64,000 nt of DNA from CAWCWK01 sp963842125 (GTDB lineage Bacteria; Pseudomonadota; Alphaproteobacteria; Rhizobiales; CAWCWK01): the NCBI GenBank assembly GCA_963842125.1, contig CAWJFE010000005.1, positions 868,001-932,000 of the forward strand, written 5' to 3'. Positions 35,091 through 47,249 of this stretch are shown here, one piece after another (the first letter of the stretch is position 1; every line of letters begins with the position of its first letter). A model generated the notes under the pieces. It had not been told where the DNA came from. It searched no databases and saw only the letters and a program-made list of their open reading frames with translations. The translations under genes and the position numbers were made by a program.

Positions 35091-37109
35091 ATGACGCGAT
35101 TACCGGTTTGGATGAAGTTGGCGGCACTGTGCGTCGCCTGCATGGTATTGATGGCAGGCGTGCTCGCCTTCTATGCCGACAGCCAGATGCGGTCCCGGAT
35201 CAAGTCCGACGTGCTGGCCATGCAGGAGCGAAATCTGATCGTCGCGGCCCAATCGCTAGCTGTTCGCGTCGATGGCGTCGTGCTTGGCGTCAATGCCGAC
35301 GACACGATCTCCCGCGTTACGTTCGCGGCGTGGCCCGAGTTCGCGACCGAGGCGACGCCCGATCACACCTTCATCGACGGCGTCGGCATGCTCACCGGTG
35401 AGACGGCGACCATTTTCGCCTACGATCCGGCCGAGCGCGATTTCATCCGTCGCACAACCAACATCGTGAAGCCGGACGGACAGCGGGCCGTGGGCACCTA
35501 CCTCGGGGAGGGCAGTGCGGCTTATGATCCGATCATGTCGGGGGAGGCCTATCTCGGAACGGCCAACATTCTCGGCATCTCCTACGAGACCCTCTACATG
35601 CCGATCTTCTCGGACGATCCCACCGTGGCGCGTAGCGAGAACGGTGTGGCGGGCATTCTCTATGTCGGCGTGAAGGACGCGGCGTTGAAGGCGGCGATCG
35701 CCGCCCTCGAGCGTGGCTTGACGATCGCTGCCGTCCTGATCGTGCTCGTGGCCGCCGCGCTGGCCGGTTTCGCCTGCTGGGCGATGCTGCGCCCCTTGCG
35801 CACCGCCGTCTCGCAGATGAGGCAGCTTGCGGATGGCGAGACGATCGACGTCGCGGTCACCCGCAAGGACGAGCTTGGCGAGATGCAGAGCGCGCTCGCC
35901 GAACTTGCTGCAACGGCGGAGGTCGCGTTCCGGCAGGCGCAGATGATGGAGCAGTCGGACGCGGCCGTCATGACGGCGGACCCCACGAATGACATGCGCG
36001 TGGACTATGCCAACCCGGCCGGCGAACGGCTCTTCGCGGACCTTTCTCAGAGGTCGTCGACTGGCGCGGCGACCCTTCAGGGTGCCATGATCGATGCGTT
36101 CTTCGAGAACCCGTCCGAGATGCGCAGGCTTCTGGCCGACCCGGCTCACCTGCCGCACGATGCGCGGATCGAGTTTGGCGGCGAGATCCTGGACCTCAAG
36201 GCCTCGGCACTCCACAACCGCGATGGCTCCTATGCCGGCCCGATGCTTCACTGGACGCTCGCTACCTCGCAGGAGCGGCTGGCGAGCCAGTTCGAGACGG
36301 ACATCGGCGCCCTTCTCGACCAGGTCGGGACCGCCCTTGCCACGCTTACCGATCGCACCGGGCTTCTCGAGGAGGCATCCAACTCCAGCCGCATGGACAG
36401 CGACGAGACGGCGAAGGTCGCCATCGAGGCCTCGGAATCCGTGCAGGCCGTTGCGGCTGCTGTCGAAGAGCTCGACCAGTCCTTCGCGGAGATCGCGCGG
36501 CGCATTGCGGAGAACGCCGAAATGGCCCGCCGTGCCAGCGAGGCGACGACCGAAGCGAGTTCCTCTGGCGCGGCCTTGGAAGAGGCCGGTAAGCGGATCA
36601 CCGAGGTCATCAGCCTCATCGCCGACGTCGCGGCGCAGACCAACCTTCTGGCGCTCAACGCGACCATCGAATCGTCTCGAGCCGGCGAGGCGGGACGGGG
36701 CTTCGCGGTCGTCGCAAGCGAGGTCAAGGAACTCGCACAGCGCGCGGCCAATGCGACGGCCGAGGTCACGACCGAGGTCGAGCGGGTCAATGCCGCCGGC
36801 GGCGCGCTTCTCAAGGCGGTCGAGAACGTGCGCGGCGCCATCGGCAGCGTCGACGAGATCAGCTCTACGGTCGCAGCCGCCGTCGAGCAGCAGCAGGCGA
36901 CGACCTCCGAGATCAGCCGCGCCGTCCACGGCGTCGCGTCGAGCGCACGGCGCGTGCAGGATCTCGCCGCCAAACAGAAGGACAGCTCCAACCACACCGG
37001 CCAGGCGGCCGGCGAGGTCGGAGGCATCACCAAGGGCCTGCGCGATACCGGCCGGGACCTCGGGGAACGCGCCGCCAGCTTCCTCCGCGCACTGCGCCAA
37101 GCGGCTTAG
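35091..37109 (+). CDS. methyl-accepting chemotaxis protein
   Basis: 672 residues. The first membrane helix lies at about 8-28 and the second at about 209-230; between them is a single-Cache-like sensor (sCache/Cache 3 type) of about 175 residues. A HAMP domain follows, then a PAS-like segment (about 285-395). The signalling domain has its tip near 505-545 (VAAQTNLLALNATIESSRAG, then EAGRGFAVVASEV). The tip differs from the common form by TIESSRAG in place of AIEAARAG. It senses an unknown periplasmic ligand and acts on CheA/CheW. The neighbouring secreted cluster and transporters give no proof of a link. Confidence 0.92.
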   Translation: MTRLPVWMKLAALCVACMVLMAGVLAFYADSQMRSRIKSDVLAMQERNLIVAAQSLAVRVDGVVLGVNADDTISRVTFAAWPEFATEATPDHTFIDGVGMLTGETATIFAYDPAERDFIRRTTNIVKPDGQRAVGTYLGEGSAAYDPIMSGEAYLGTANILGISYETLYMPIFSDDPTVARSENGVAGILYVGVKDAALKAAIAALERGLTIAAVLIVLVAAALAGFACWAMLRPLRTAVSQMRQLADGETIDVAVTRKDELGEMQSALAELAATAEVAFRQAQMMEQSDAAVMTADPTNDMRVDYANPAGERLFADLSQRSSTGAATLQGAMIDAFFENPSEMRRLLADPAHLPHDARIEFGGEILDLKASALHNRDGSYAGPMLHWTLATSQERLASQFETDIGALLDQVGTALATLTDRTGLLEEASNSSRMDSDETAKVAIEASESVQAVAAAVEELDQSFAEIARRIAENAEMARRASEATTEASSSGAALEEAGKRITEVISLIADVAAQTNLLALNATIESSRAGEAGRGFAVVASEVKELAQRAANATAEVTTEVERVNAAGGALLKAVENVRGAIGSVDEISSTVAAAVEQQQATTSEISRAVHGVASSARRVQDLAAKQKDSSNHTGQAAGEVGGITKGLRDTGRDLGERAASFLRALRQAA

Positions 37110-37659
37110 CGTCCTATCCGAACAGCGGGTCGGAGGACAAACGGTAGGAGAACCCCGGCCAGGTCGCCCCTATGGCGAATAGGATCCTCGGGCAGGCGCA
37201 AGCGACTGATGGCTAAAAGTCGGTTCGCCTGTCTGCCGCTGTTTCCCAGGAGGCACTGTTGTTCCAATGACCGCCACGCTGGACCATCTCAACACGAGCG
37301 CCTTTGTAGTGGGGGGCTTCAAGGCTGGACCAGAGGGTGCGGATTGTCCGGCCGCAGTAGGATCTCGTATTTTGCCGAGCTACTCCAAGGCGAGTGAGCT
37401 GAGGCGGGCGTGATTCAGTATCGGAAGATGCAGGGAGGGGACGATCAGCCGCGGACCTGACGGCCGGTGTCGGCGCTAGCTCGTTGATGAAGCTGGAGAA
37501 CGGTCCCCATTGCCCTGATCTCTCGATGAGCCTGTCGTGACACGGCCCGCGCCGGACCCAGCCGCTTCACGAAAAGAATCAAGTCCGGGCGCGGCGACGC
37601 GTCACTCCATGAACCGCGCTTTGCGGGTCGCTATATCGGTGAAGCTCAGAAGACCAGCG
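37110..37659. other. intergenic region, no gene recognised
   Basis: 550 bases between two convergent genes. One short plus-strand frame (37267-37413, 48 codons) has no recognisable features. Codon bias typical of genes in this window is absent in all frames. It may be decayed sequence. Confidence 0.5.
37111..37138 (+). terminator. possible hairpin terminator after the chemotaxis gene
   Basis: GTCCTATCCGA and TCGGAGGAC can pair around an 8-base loop with a two-base bulge, two bases after the stop codon. No T-run follows, so an intrinsic terminator is only a possibility. Confidence 0.3.
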
Positions 37660-39086
37660 TCAACTCTCATACCGTACGCCGTGCCAGAACCCGGGGCGGG
37701 TCTCGGTGAGGTCGCCCATGTCGGCGCGTTCGAGGAAGCGGGCGGTCTCGGCATCGGCGGCGTCGAGGATGGCGGTCTCGTCGACGCTTGAGACCTTGCG
37801 GTCGCTCATCAAGACGCGTCCGTCGACGATGACATCGCTTACGTCATTGCCGTTGGCGAAGTAGACGATGCGCATGACGGGCATGTTGAAGGGCGTGAGG
37901 TGCGGGCGTGCGAGGTCGAGCAGCGTCACGTCGGCCTTCTTGCCGACCTCGAGGGAGCCGATGTCGGCGTCCATTCCGAGCGCCACCGCTCCATCGATCG
38001 TACACATGGAAAGCGTGCGGCCGGGCGGTAGCCAATCCGGATCGCGGTGATGGGTGCGGTGGTAGTGCATGGCCTGCTGCATGTGGCGGAACATGTCGGC
38101 CGAGCGGTCGGGCGCCGTCGCGTCGGAACCGAGGGCGACGGTAACGCCGCGTTCCATCATTTCGGTCGCCGGGCAGCGTCCCATGATCGACGCGACCGCA
38201 CTGGGGTTGTGGGCGATGCGTGTGTCGGTTCCGGCGACGAGGTCGATCTCCTCGGCCGGCAAGCCGATGGCATGCGACAGCAGCGCGTCGGGTCCGAGGA
38301 GACCCAATTCGTGCGCGATCGCGACGCTGCCGGCTTGGTGCCCGTCTTGGGTGAAGATGGTGCCGGTCTCGCGCGAGAGGGCGCGGGCCTCGATGGCCTG
38401 GTCTTTCGCTTCCTTCAGAAGTGCTGCGTCCAGCTCGGCGACATGTTCCTCTCGAATGGTGGGCGTCAGCATGGCCATGCCGATCCGGACGCCGTTCGAG
38501 CCGTGCCAGCGGGCGATGAGGTCGCGGCAGGTCGCCATCTGTTCGGCGAAGGAGACAGGCTTCTCCGTGCGGTCGTCGCCGTTCCAATCGGCATAGGTGC
38601 GTGGGAAGGGTGGACGGGTCGAGCCGATCGCGACGACGGACCGCGTCCCGACCTCCAGCACGCCATCGACATGCGCGTCGCCGTATTCGGGCGCATCGGT
38701 GCGCATGATGGAATCGCCGCCACCGAGCAGCGAGACGCCCGTCGTGACGCCGAAGCGCAGTCGCTCCAGCGCCGCGAGCTGCGCCTCTGCGCGCCAGAAC
38801 GCCGGCGTGGAGGCCACGGTATAGGCGATCTCGCAAGCCTTGTACCAGACGTCGTGCCGCTCGCCGCCGAAGGTCTTGATGAGGCCGTGGCCGGCATGGG
38901 CGTGGACGTCGATCAAGCCTGGGAGAACGGCTTTGCGGCGCGCGTCGATCGTCTCTGGCGCGTCGTGCGCCGCGGTGATCTCATCGGTCGTGCCGATGGC
39001 GACGATGCGGTCGCCCGTGATGGCGACGGCGCCGTCCTCGATGACGCGGCGCTCCGGGTTCATCGTGATGACGGTGCCGTGGAGGA

Positions 39087-39102
<16 letters not shown>
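37660..39102 (-). CDS. metal-dependent amidohydrolase / deaminase (TrzN/SsnA-like)
   Basis: 480 residues. It begins with the beta-sandwich strand LLILHGTVITMNPERRVIEDG. The barrel carries DVHAHAGHG (HxH), QDGHQAG, LSHAIGLP and ALGSDATAPD with the catalytic-type Asp. This order matches the cytosine deaminase/atrazine chlorohydrolase subgroup of amidohydrolases, which remove amino or halide groups from heterocycles. The HCxHL motif usual in that group is replaced by LSHAIGL, so the substrate may differ. The start overlaps the transporter ATPase gene by 16 bases. It is the only enzyme of the Dpp-type operon, so it probably acts on the imported compound. Confidence 0.87.
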
Positions 39103-40852
<1,750 letters not shown>

Positions 40853-40856
<4 letters not shown>

Positions 40857-41788
40857 CGTAGCTTTGGATTGAGGTAGTCGCGCAGGAAGTCGCCGATGAT
40901 GTTCATGCAAAGGACGAGCGTGACGAGGGTCAACGAGGGGAACACGACGACCCACCAGACGCCGGAGAACAGGAACTCGTTGCCGATGCGGATGAGAGTG
41001 CCGAGACTCGGGCTCGTCGGCGGCAGACCGACGCCAAGGAAGGAGAGCGTCGCCTCTGTGAGGATGGCGAGGGCCAAGTTGATAGAGCCGATGACGAGGA
41101 TCGGCGAGAGGATGTTGGGCAGGATGTGCCGGCGCATGATGGTGGGCGCGGAGAGGCCCATCACGCGGGCCGCGCGTATGTAGTCACGCTTGGCCTCGAC
41201 CATAGTGGAGCCTCGGACGGTGCGGGCGTACTGGACCCATTCGTTGATCGCGATGGCGAGGATGAGAACGAGGGGCGCGAGTTCCAGGTAGCGCGAGGCC
41301 GACATAAGTCCGCGCGCGATGCCGCTGACGAGGAGGGCGATGAGGATGGTCGGGAAGGAGAGTATGACGTCGGCGACCCGCATCACGATGGCATCCACCA
41401 GCCCACCGAGATAGCCCGCCACCAGGCCGAGCGTACAGCCGATCAGCGCGGAGATGATGACGGCGGCGAGGCCGATCGTGACGGAGAGCCGCGTGCCGTA
41501 GAGGATGCCCGACAGGACGTCCCGCCCTTGCGCGTCGGTTCCGAGCCAGAAGCGCGGGTCTCCACCGGTGAGGAAGGCGGGCGGCAATTCGCTGTCCATC
41601 AGGTTGAACGAGCCGACGGTGAAGGGCTCGTGCGGCGCGACCCAGGGCGCGAGATAGGACGGCACGAGGATCACCAGCAGCACGCTGGCGGCGATGATGA
41701 CGCGCGGCGCGGCACGAACGGCGCGGCGGAACTCCCACCACCCGCCGGACCCGGCGTCAGGCGTGGGCGCGACCGCCGTTTCCGTCAC
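40853..41788 (-). CDS. peptide-type ABC transporter permease (DppC class)
   Basis: About 311 residues from a GTG that overlaps the stop of the DppB-type gene (GTGA). There is an N-terminal helix at about 30-50. The periplasmic segment FWLGTDAQGRDVLSGILYGT is the class hallmark, and the EAA loop is RDYIRAARVMGLSAPTIMRRHILPN. The open frame extends far upstream to 42808 but that portion is shadow over the partner gene. It forms the channel with DppB. Confidence 0.93.
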
Positions 41789-42759
41789 GATGCGCCACCC
41801 GTCCGCAAGCGCGGGTCGACGACGGCGTAGAGGATGTCGACCACCGTGTTGACGGTCACGAAGACCACGCCGACGAAGACGAGATAGGCGGCCATCACGG
41901 GCACGTCGACATAGGTAACGGCTTGGATGAAGAGGAGGCCGAGGCCCGGCCACTGGAACACCGTCTCCGTGACGATCGAGAAGGCGATGAGCGAGCCGAC
42001 CTGCATGCCGGTGACGGTTATGACCGGCATGAGCGCGTTCTTGAGAGCGAGGCGCGTGTTGATCCAATGCTTCGGCAAGCCACGCGCGTGGGCGAAGCGG
42101 ATGTAGTCGCTCGACAGGACGTCCAGCATCTCCGCGCGAACGAGGCGCATGACGAGCGTGAGCTGATAGAGCGCAAGCGTGATGGCCGGCAGGATCAGCG
42201 CCTTCAGTCCCGAGACAGTCAGGAAGCCTGTCGTCCACCAGCCGATGCGGACGGTCTCGCCGCGTCCAAACGATGGCAGCCACTGCAGCGTCACAGCGAA
42301 GACGAGAATGAGGAGGATGCCTGTGACGAAGGTCGGCAGCGAGATGCCGACGAGCGACGTCGTCTGGATGGTCTGCGCCAGCCATCCCCGAGGTCGCAGA
42401 GCCGAGATGATGCCGAGCGGTATGCCGAGGACGAGCGAAAGCGTGGCTGCGACGAACACGAGTTCCAGCGTCGCCGGCAGCCGCTCTACGACCATTTCCG
42501 CGACCGGCCGTCCGTTGCGGTAGCTGAGGCCGAAATCGCCCTGCACGGCGTTGGTCGCGAAGCGGACGTATTGGACGAGCGCCGGGTCGTTCAGCCCGAG
42601 GCTGTCGCGCAGGGCCTCGCGCTCGGCGACGCTCGCATCCTCCCGCGTCATGCCGGCGACGGGGTCGCCGACATAACGAAACATCAGGAAGGCGACCGCG
42701 CTGACGGCGATGAGGACCAGAACGGCCTGGCCGAGCCGGCGTAAGAGAAAGCCGGACAT
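41785..42759 (-). CDS. peptide-type ABC transporter permease (DppB class)
   Basis: 324 residues. The N-terminal FLLRRLGQAVLVLIAVSAVAF helix, the DFGLSYRNGRPV segment and the EAA loop SSDYIRFAHARGLPKHWI are typical for DppB/OppB. It is 24 bases downstream of the binding-protein gene. Order A-B-C-DF is the standard dipeptide transporter layout. Confidence 0.94.
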   Translation of the reverse strand: MSGFLLRRLGQAVLVLIAVSAVAFLMFRYVGDPVAGMTREDASVAEREALRDSLGLNDPALVQYVRFATNAVQGDFGLSYRNGRPVAEMVVERLPATLELVFVAATLSLVLGIPLGIISALRPRGWLAQTIQTTSLVGISLPTFVTGILLILVFAVTLQWLPSFGRGETVRIGWWTTGFLTVSGLKALILPAITLALYQLTLVMRLVRAEMLDVLSSDYIRFAHARGLPKHWINTRLALKNALMPVITVTGMQVGSLIAFSIVTETVFQWPGLGLLFIQAVTYVDVPVMAAYLVFVGVVFVTVNTVVDILYAVVDPRLRTGGAS

Positions 42760-42783
42760 GGCGCCTTTCTCCCGCTGGCGAAG

Positions 42784-44394
42784 CTACTCTTCGATCCGGT
42801 CCCACCACAGACGGACGAACTCGTCCGGGTATTGCGTAACCTCGACGCCTTCGCGCGCGGCCCAGGAAAGCGGTTGCTGATGAAGCGGGATGTAGGCGAC
42901 TTCCTCGCGGGCGATGGCGAGAGCCTCCTTCAGCATCTCGATCCGAGCGTCCTCATCGAGCTCCACGGCCGCCGCCTCGGCCAGTTCGTCCACCCGCGGA
43001 TTGGAGAAGCCGTTGGGGTTGTTGCCGCCGAGGTCGCTGCCGTCCTGCCGCGTGGCAAGAAGGCTGGAGAGGACGCTGTAGCCGTCCATCGGCGGTAGGG
43101 TGGCCCAGCCGATCATGTACATGTCCGTCTCGGCCTTATCGACCTTGGGGAAGTGGTTGGCCTTGGTTTGCGTCGTCAGGTCGGTGTCGATGCCGGCCTG
43201 GGCGAGCATGCCTGCGATGGCGACGCAGATCGCCTCGTCATTGACATAGCGGTCGTTCGGGCAGTCGAGGCCGACGGTGAAGCCATCGGGGAACCCGGCC
43301 TCCGTCATCAGCGACTTGGCCATCTCCGGATCATAGGCGAAGCGCTCGTCGTTGGCTTCGTCATAGCCCGGCACCGGCGGCGCGACGAGCGTGCCGGTGT
43401 TGCGGGACTTGCCGCGCATGATGCGGTCTCGGATCGCGTCCATATCGATGGCGTGGGCGACGGCGCGGCGCACGCGAACATCTTTCAGAGGGTTCTCGCC
43501 GGAGCCCGGCATGGCGTGCAGCTCGTCGCCGCCATGGTTGAGCCCGAGCATAATGAGCCGGAGCGCCGGCTCCTCGATCACCTTGAAGCCCGGCGCCGCC
43601 TCGATGCGGGCGACGTCCTGAAGCGGCGTCGGGAAGATGAGATCGACTTCGCCGGAGAGGAGCGCCGCGACCCGCGTCGCGTCCGACTGGATCGGCGTGA
43701 TTACGACCTCGTCGAGATTGTGCTCGGCCTCGTCCCACCAGTCCGGATTGGCCTCCAGCACGATGCGCTGGTCGGGTGCGTAGGATGCCAGCGAGAACGG
43801 GCCGGTGCCCATGGCGTTGGTCGAGGCGAAGGTCGTCGTGCCCGTCGTGATGTTGCCAGGCTCGGTGGCGTCGTTCGCCTCCATCCACTCCTCATCCATC
43901 ATGAAGATGCCGGTGAGGTCGTTGAGAAGCAGCGGATAGGGGCCGGCCATGTCGAACTCGACCGTGAGATCGTCGATCTTGCGCACGCCCTCGATATTGG
44001 CGGCGTTGCCCTTGGCCCGCGCGTCGGGGTTCTTCAGGCGCTCGATGGACGCGACGACGTCGTCGGCCGTGAACGGATTGCCGTTATGGAACGTCACGCC
44101 TTCACGCAGCTCGAAACGATATGCCGTGTCGGAAACCCGCTCCCAGGACGTAGCCAGGGCCGGCTCTATCTCCAGGTCCTTCGAGCGGCGGACGAGTGGC
44201 TCGTAGACGTGGCTGAGAATGTTGGACGTGAAGCTTTCGGTGTGGGCGTAGGGATCGAAGGTCGCGACATCGCCGGGTGTCGCAAGTCGCAAGGTCACGG
44301 CGGAGGCGAGGGCGGTCGTTCCGAGAAGGATGACACTCGTGCAGCCGAGGACGGCGAAGGACTGCCGGAGGGAACAAGAGATATGATAGGTCAT
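42784..44394 (-). CDS. peptide-type ABC extracellular solute-binding protein (family 5)
   Basis: 536 residues with a signal peptide (CTSVILLGTTALASA). Family 5 features are visible: the mature N-terminus TLRLATPGDVATFDPYAHTE, ADDVVASIERLKNP and VRRAVAHAIDMDAI. It heads the operon 44394 to 37660. The ligand is unknown; small heterocycles or modified amino acids are as likely as peptides, given the amidohydrolase downstream. Confidence 0.93.
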   Translation of the reverse strand: MTYHISCSLRQSFAVLGCTSVILLGTTALASAVTLRLATPGDVATFDPYAHTESFTSNILSHVYEPLVRRSKDLEIEPALATSWERVSDTAYRFELREGVTFHNGNPFTADDVVASIERLKNPDARAKGNAANIEGVRKIDDLTVEFDMAGPYPLLLNDLTGIFMMDEEWMEANDATEPGNITTGTTTFASTNAMGTGPFSLASYAPDQRIVLEANPDWWDEAEHNLDEVVITPIQSDATRVAALLSGEVDLIFPTPLQDVARIEAAPGFKVIEEPALRLIMLGLNHGGDELHAMPGSGENPLKDVRVRRAVAHAIDMDAIRDRIMRGKSRNTGTLVAPPVPGYDEANDERFAYDPEMAKSLMTEAGFPDGFTVGLDCPNDRYVNDEAICVAIAGMLAQAGIDTDLTTQTKANHFPKVDKAETDMYMIGWATLPPMDGYSVLSSLLATRQDGSDLGGNNPNGFSNPRVDELAEAAAVELDEDARIEMLKEALAIAREEVAYIPLHQQPLSWAAREGVEVTQYPDEFVRLWWDRIEE

Positions 44395-44886
44395 GATCGT
44401 AAGGCTCTCCGAGAAGGACAGGGTCGAGGCGACAGGGCGATGTCGCTATGGAGAGGCGTGTCGGTCTATGAGGTCAAGGACGGCCGTCCTATGGGTGCAG
44501 CGGCGCAAGTCGGGCGCTCCAGGCGTCGTCCGGCGCTCCTAAAGTTCAAGGACTTCAGACCTTTACGGAAGGCAGGGTCGCGTACGAGGCCGCGATGCGG
44601 TCGGCCGCCTTCATAATCCTTACAAATGGCAGACCTCGAAGATTAATAGAGTTTCAGGCGCCGGGCGTCGGCTCTCGAACCTACGATACTGCTGGAAACT
44701 GGTCGTTTGGAACCCTGATCCTCTTCTGTTCAAATTATAACCTCGGGTGATGGAACGGCCCTATTTTTCATCGTCTTTTGAATTGCTGCCTCGCCGGACG
44801 GTCGCTAGCGTCGTCGTCGACTGTCCACGACGGGCCCACTGCGCGCGAACGCCGTGCGCCACCTTTCCTCAGCAGGAGACGCCGAT
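44395..44886. other. divergent control region between peptide-type and hydantoin-type operons
   Basis: 492 bases without a credible gene. The part from about 44620 to 44785 is clearly AT-rich and probably holds the promoters of both operons. AGGAG at 44873-44877 is the ribosome binding site of the plus-strand gene. I found no certain operator. Confidence 0.6.
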
Positions 44887-45741
44887 ATGTCCCGAATTCT
44901 GACCCGCACCGCCCAAACGTCGCTACTGGCCGGAACCCTCGGCCTTGCCGTCCTCGCGTCGGCACACGCTCAGGACAGCTACAACGTCGCGTTGGACGGC
45001 ACCTTCGCACCCCACGCGATGCCCAAGCTCGGCGGCGGCATAGAAGGGTTCAACGTCGATCTGACGAACGCGATCGCGGAGAAGATGGGCATCACCATCG
45101 ACATCACGCCGGCACAGTTCTCGGGCCTCCTGCCCGCGATGCAGGCCGGCACCTACGACTTCATCGTCGCGCCCACGACGATCACCGATGAGCGCGCCGA
45201 TGCCATGCTGTTCTCGGAAGGTTATCTCGATACCGACTACCAGTTCGTCGTCCCCGCCGGCACCGAGGAGATCACCGACCTGGCGCAGCTGGGGGGCAAG
45301 GTTCTCGCGGTCAACAAGGGTTCGGCATACGATAGCTGGGCACGCGAGAATGCTGAGGAGTACGGCTGGACGGTCGAGAGCTACGGCACCAACACCGACG
45401 CAGTGCAGGCCGTGCTTTCGGGCCGAGCCGACGCCAACGTCGCGGGCAATACGGTCTCCGCTTGGGCGGTCAAGCAGAACCCGGCGCTGCAACTCTCCTA
45501 TCTCGTCGACACCGGCCTCGTCTGGGGCATGCCCTTCCGCAAGGACGATGCCGAAACGCGCGACCGGATCGAGGCCGTGATCGAATGCCTCAAGATGGAC
45601 GGCACGATCGCCGCGCTGTCCGAGAAATGGTTCAACGTCACGCCGGCAGCCGATAGTGCCGCCGTAACCGTTATGCCGGGATTCGGCCAGCCAGGCTTTC
45701 CGGGCTATGATGAGACCGCACACGAGATGGCCTGCGAATAG
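44887..45741 (+). CDS. polar amino acid-type ABC solute-binding protein (family 3)
   Basis: 284 residues from the ATG at 44887, which has AGGAG 9 bases upstream. A signal peptide (SLLAGTLGLAVLASAHA, then QDS) precedes the mature protein. Family 3 features include EGFNVDLTNAIAEKMGI, TYDFIVAPTTITDERA and the hinge-region VLAVNKGSAYDSW. It heads an operon that also encodes carbamoylase and hydantoinase. Its ligand is plausibly a hydantoin, an N-carbamoyl amino acid or a related polar molecule. Confidence 0.92.
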   Translation: MSRILTRTAQTSLLAGTLGLAVLASAHAQDSYNVALDGTFAPHAMPKLGGGIEGFNVDLTNAIAEKMGITIDITPAQFSGLLPAMQAGTYDFIVAPTTITDERADAMLFSEGYLDTDYQFVVPAGTEEITDLAQLGGKVLAVNKGSAYDSWARENAEEYGWTVESYGTNTDAVQAVLSGRADANVAGNTVSAWAVKQNPALQLSYLVDTGLVWGMPFRKDDAETRDRIEAVIECLKMDGTIAALSEKWFNVTPAADSAAVTVMPGFGQPGFPGYDETAHEMACE

Positions 45742-45767
45742 GATATCGACGCACATCGCGACAACCG

Positions 45768-46553
45768 ATGAACGCGTTCGCTGATCCTGGCCTTAGTGGC
45801 GCCGGTGCGCGGGCCGCGTCGCCCGCCATCCTCCAGCTTACCGCACTTCATAAGCACTATGGCGACCTCCATGTGCTGAAGGGCGTCGATCTGGCGGTGG
45901 CGGAGGGCGAGATGGTCTTCCTCATCGGCCCGTCCGGCTCCGGCAAGAGCACGTTGCTGCGCTGCTGCAACCGCTTGGAGGAGCCAGATTCGGGCGAGAT
46001 CGTACTGGAAGGTGCGTCGATTACCGGCGCCGGCGTCGATCTCAACGCCGCGCGCAAGCGGATCGGCATGGTCTTCCAGTCCTTCAACCTCTATCCGCAC
46101 AAGACGGCGCTTGGCAACGTGACGCTGGCGCTGCGCAAGGTCGCCAAGCTCTCCAAGGTGGAGGCCATCGCGCAGGGCCGCGCCGCTCTCGACGACGTGG
46201 GGTTGGCCGACAAGGCCGACGCCTATCCTGCCAACCTCTCGGGCGGCCAGCAGCAGCGCGTCGCCATCGCCCGGGCGCTCGCGCTGAAACCCCGCGTGAT
46301 GCTCTTCGACGAGCCGACCTCCGCGCTCGACCCCGAACTCGTCGGCGACGTTTTGGAGGTGATGCGCGCCGTTCGCCGCGCCGGCATGACCATGCTCGTC
46401 GTCAGCCACGAGATGCGCTTCGCGCAGGAGGCGGCCGACCGGGTCGCCTTCATGGACGGCGGCATTATCGTGGAAGAGGGCACCCCCGAAGCCGTGTTCG
46501 GGTCGCCGCGCGAGGCACGCACGCAAGCCTTTCTCTCCCGCGTGTCGCAGTAG
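45768..46553 (+). CDS. polar amino acid-type ABC transporter ATP-binding protein (GlnQ class)
   Basis: 261 residues. It shows Walker A GPSGSGKST, signature LSGGQQQRVAIARALA, Walker B with LFDEPTSALDPELV and the switch VVSHEMRFAQEAADRVAF. This is the standard single-domain ATPase of the HAAT/PAAT transporters. It lies 26 bases after the binding-protein gene and 11 before the first permease. Confidence 0.95.
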   Translation: MNAFADPGLSGAGARAASPAILQLTALHKHYGDLHVLKGVDLAVAEGEMVFLIGPSGSGKSTLLRCCNRLEEPDSGEIVLEGASITGAGVDLNAARKRIGMVFQSFNLYPHKTALGNVTLALRKVAKLSKVEAIAQGRAALDDVGLADKADAYPANLSGGQQQRVAIARALALKPRVMLFDEPTSALDPELVGDVLEVMRAVRRAGMTMLVVSHEMRFAQEAADRVAFMDGGIIVEEGTPEAVFGSPREARTQAFLSRVSQ

Positions 46554-46564
46554 GGCGCGCCGGC

Positions 46565-47248
46565 ATGACGCAGTGGGAGCGTTTCCTCGATACCTTCTTC
46601 AACGGCGCGGTCATCGAACGCTACGCGCCTTCGATCCTGAAGGGTATGGTCGTCACGCTCGAATTGGCGCTGCTCGTCGTCGTCACAGGTGTCGCCTTTG
46701 GGCTCCTCCTCGCATGCCTTCGCGCCTATCGCATCCGCGTCGTCAGCCTCCTCATCGTCACCTTCGCCGACGTGCTGCGCGCGCTGCCGCCGCTCGTCCT
46801 CATCCTCATCGTCTATTTCGGCCTACCGAGCCTCGGCATCCGGCTCTCGGCCTTCGTCGTCATCTGGGTGGTCCTGGCGCTCGCGTTGGCTGCGTTCGCC
46901 GAAGAGATTTTCTGGGCCGGCATCCTATCCATCGATAAGGGCCAGTGGCAGGCCGCGCGATCGACCGGCCTCGGCTTCACGCAGACGCTCGCCTACGTCG
47001 TCGTCCCCCAGGCCTTCCGCCTGACCCTGCCGCCGCTGACCAACCGCGCCATTGCGATCACCAAATCGACCGCGCTCGGTATGGTCATCGGCCTGCCCGA
47101 CATCCTGGGGCAGGCTACGACCGCGCAGTCCTTCTCGGGCAACGCCTCGCCGCTGGTGCTGGCGGCGGTCGCCTATGTCGCGCTCTTCCTTCCCCTCGTC
47201 GTCGCCTCGCGCGTCCTCGAAGGGCGGATCCGCTGGAGCCACGCATAG
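46565..47248 (+). CDS. polar amino acid-type ABC permease (HisM/GlnP class), subunit 1
   Basis: 227 residues with five predicted helices. FADVLRALPPLVLILIVYFG and the EAA loop (GQWQAARSTGLGFTQTLAYV, then VVPQAF) define the class. It forms a heterodimer with the following permease, whose ATG begins one base after this stop codon. Confidence 0.94.
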   Translation: MTQWERFLDTFFNGAVIERYAPSILKGMVVTLELALLVVVTGVAFGLLLACLRAYRIRVVSLLIVTFADVLRALPPLVLILIVYFGLPSLGIRLSAFVVIWVVLALALAAFAEEIFWAGILSIDKGQWQAARSTGLGFTQTLAYVVVPQAFRLTLPPLTNRAIAITKSTALGMVIGLPDILGQATTAQSFSGNASPLVLAAVAYVALFLPLVVASRVLEGRIRWSHA

Positions 47249-47249
47249 G

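Noticed and set aside
35256..37100. 614-codon minus-strand frame over the chemotaxis receptor
   Set aside because: Low-complexity shadow; the plus-strand receptor motifs are decisive.
37110..37659. Transposase or integrase remnant
   Set aside because: Translations in all frames gave no recognisable motif and no terminal repeats were seen.
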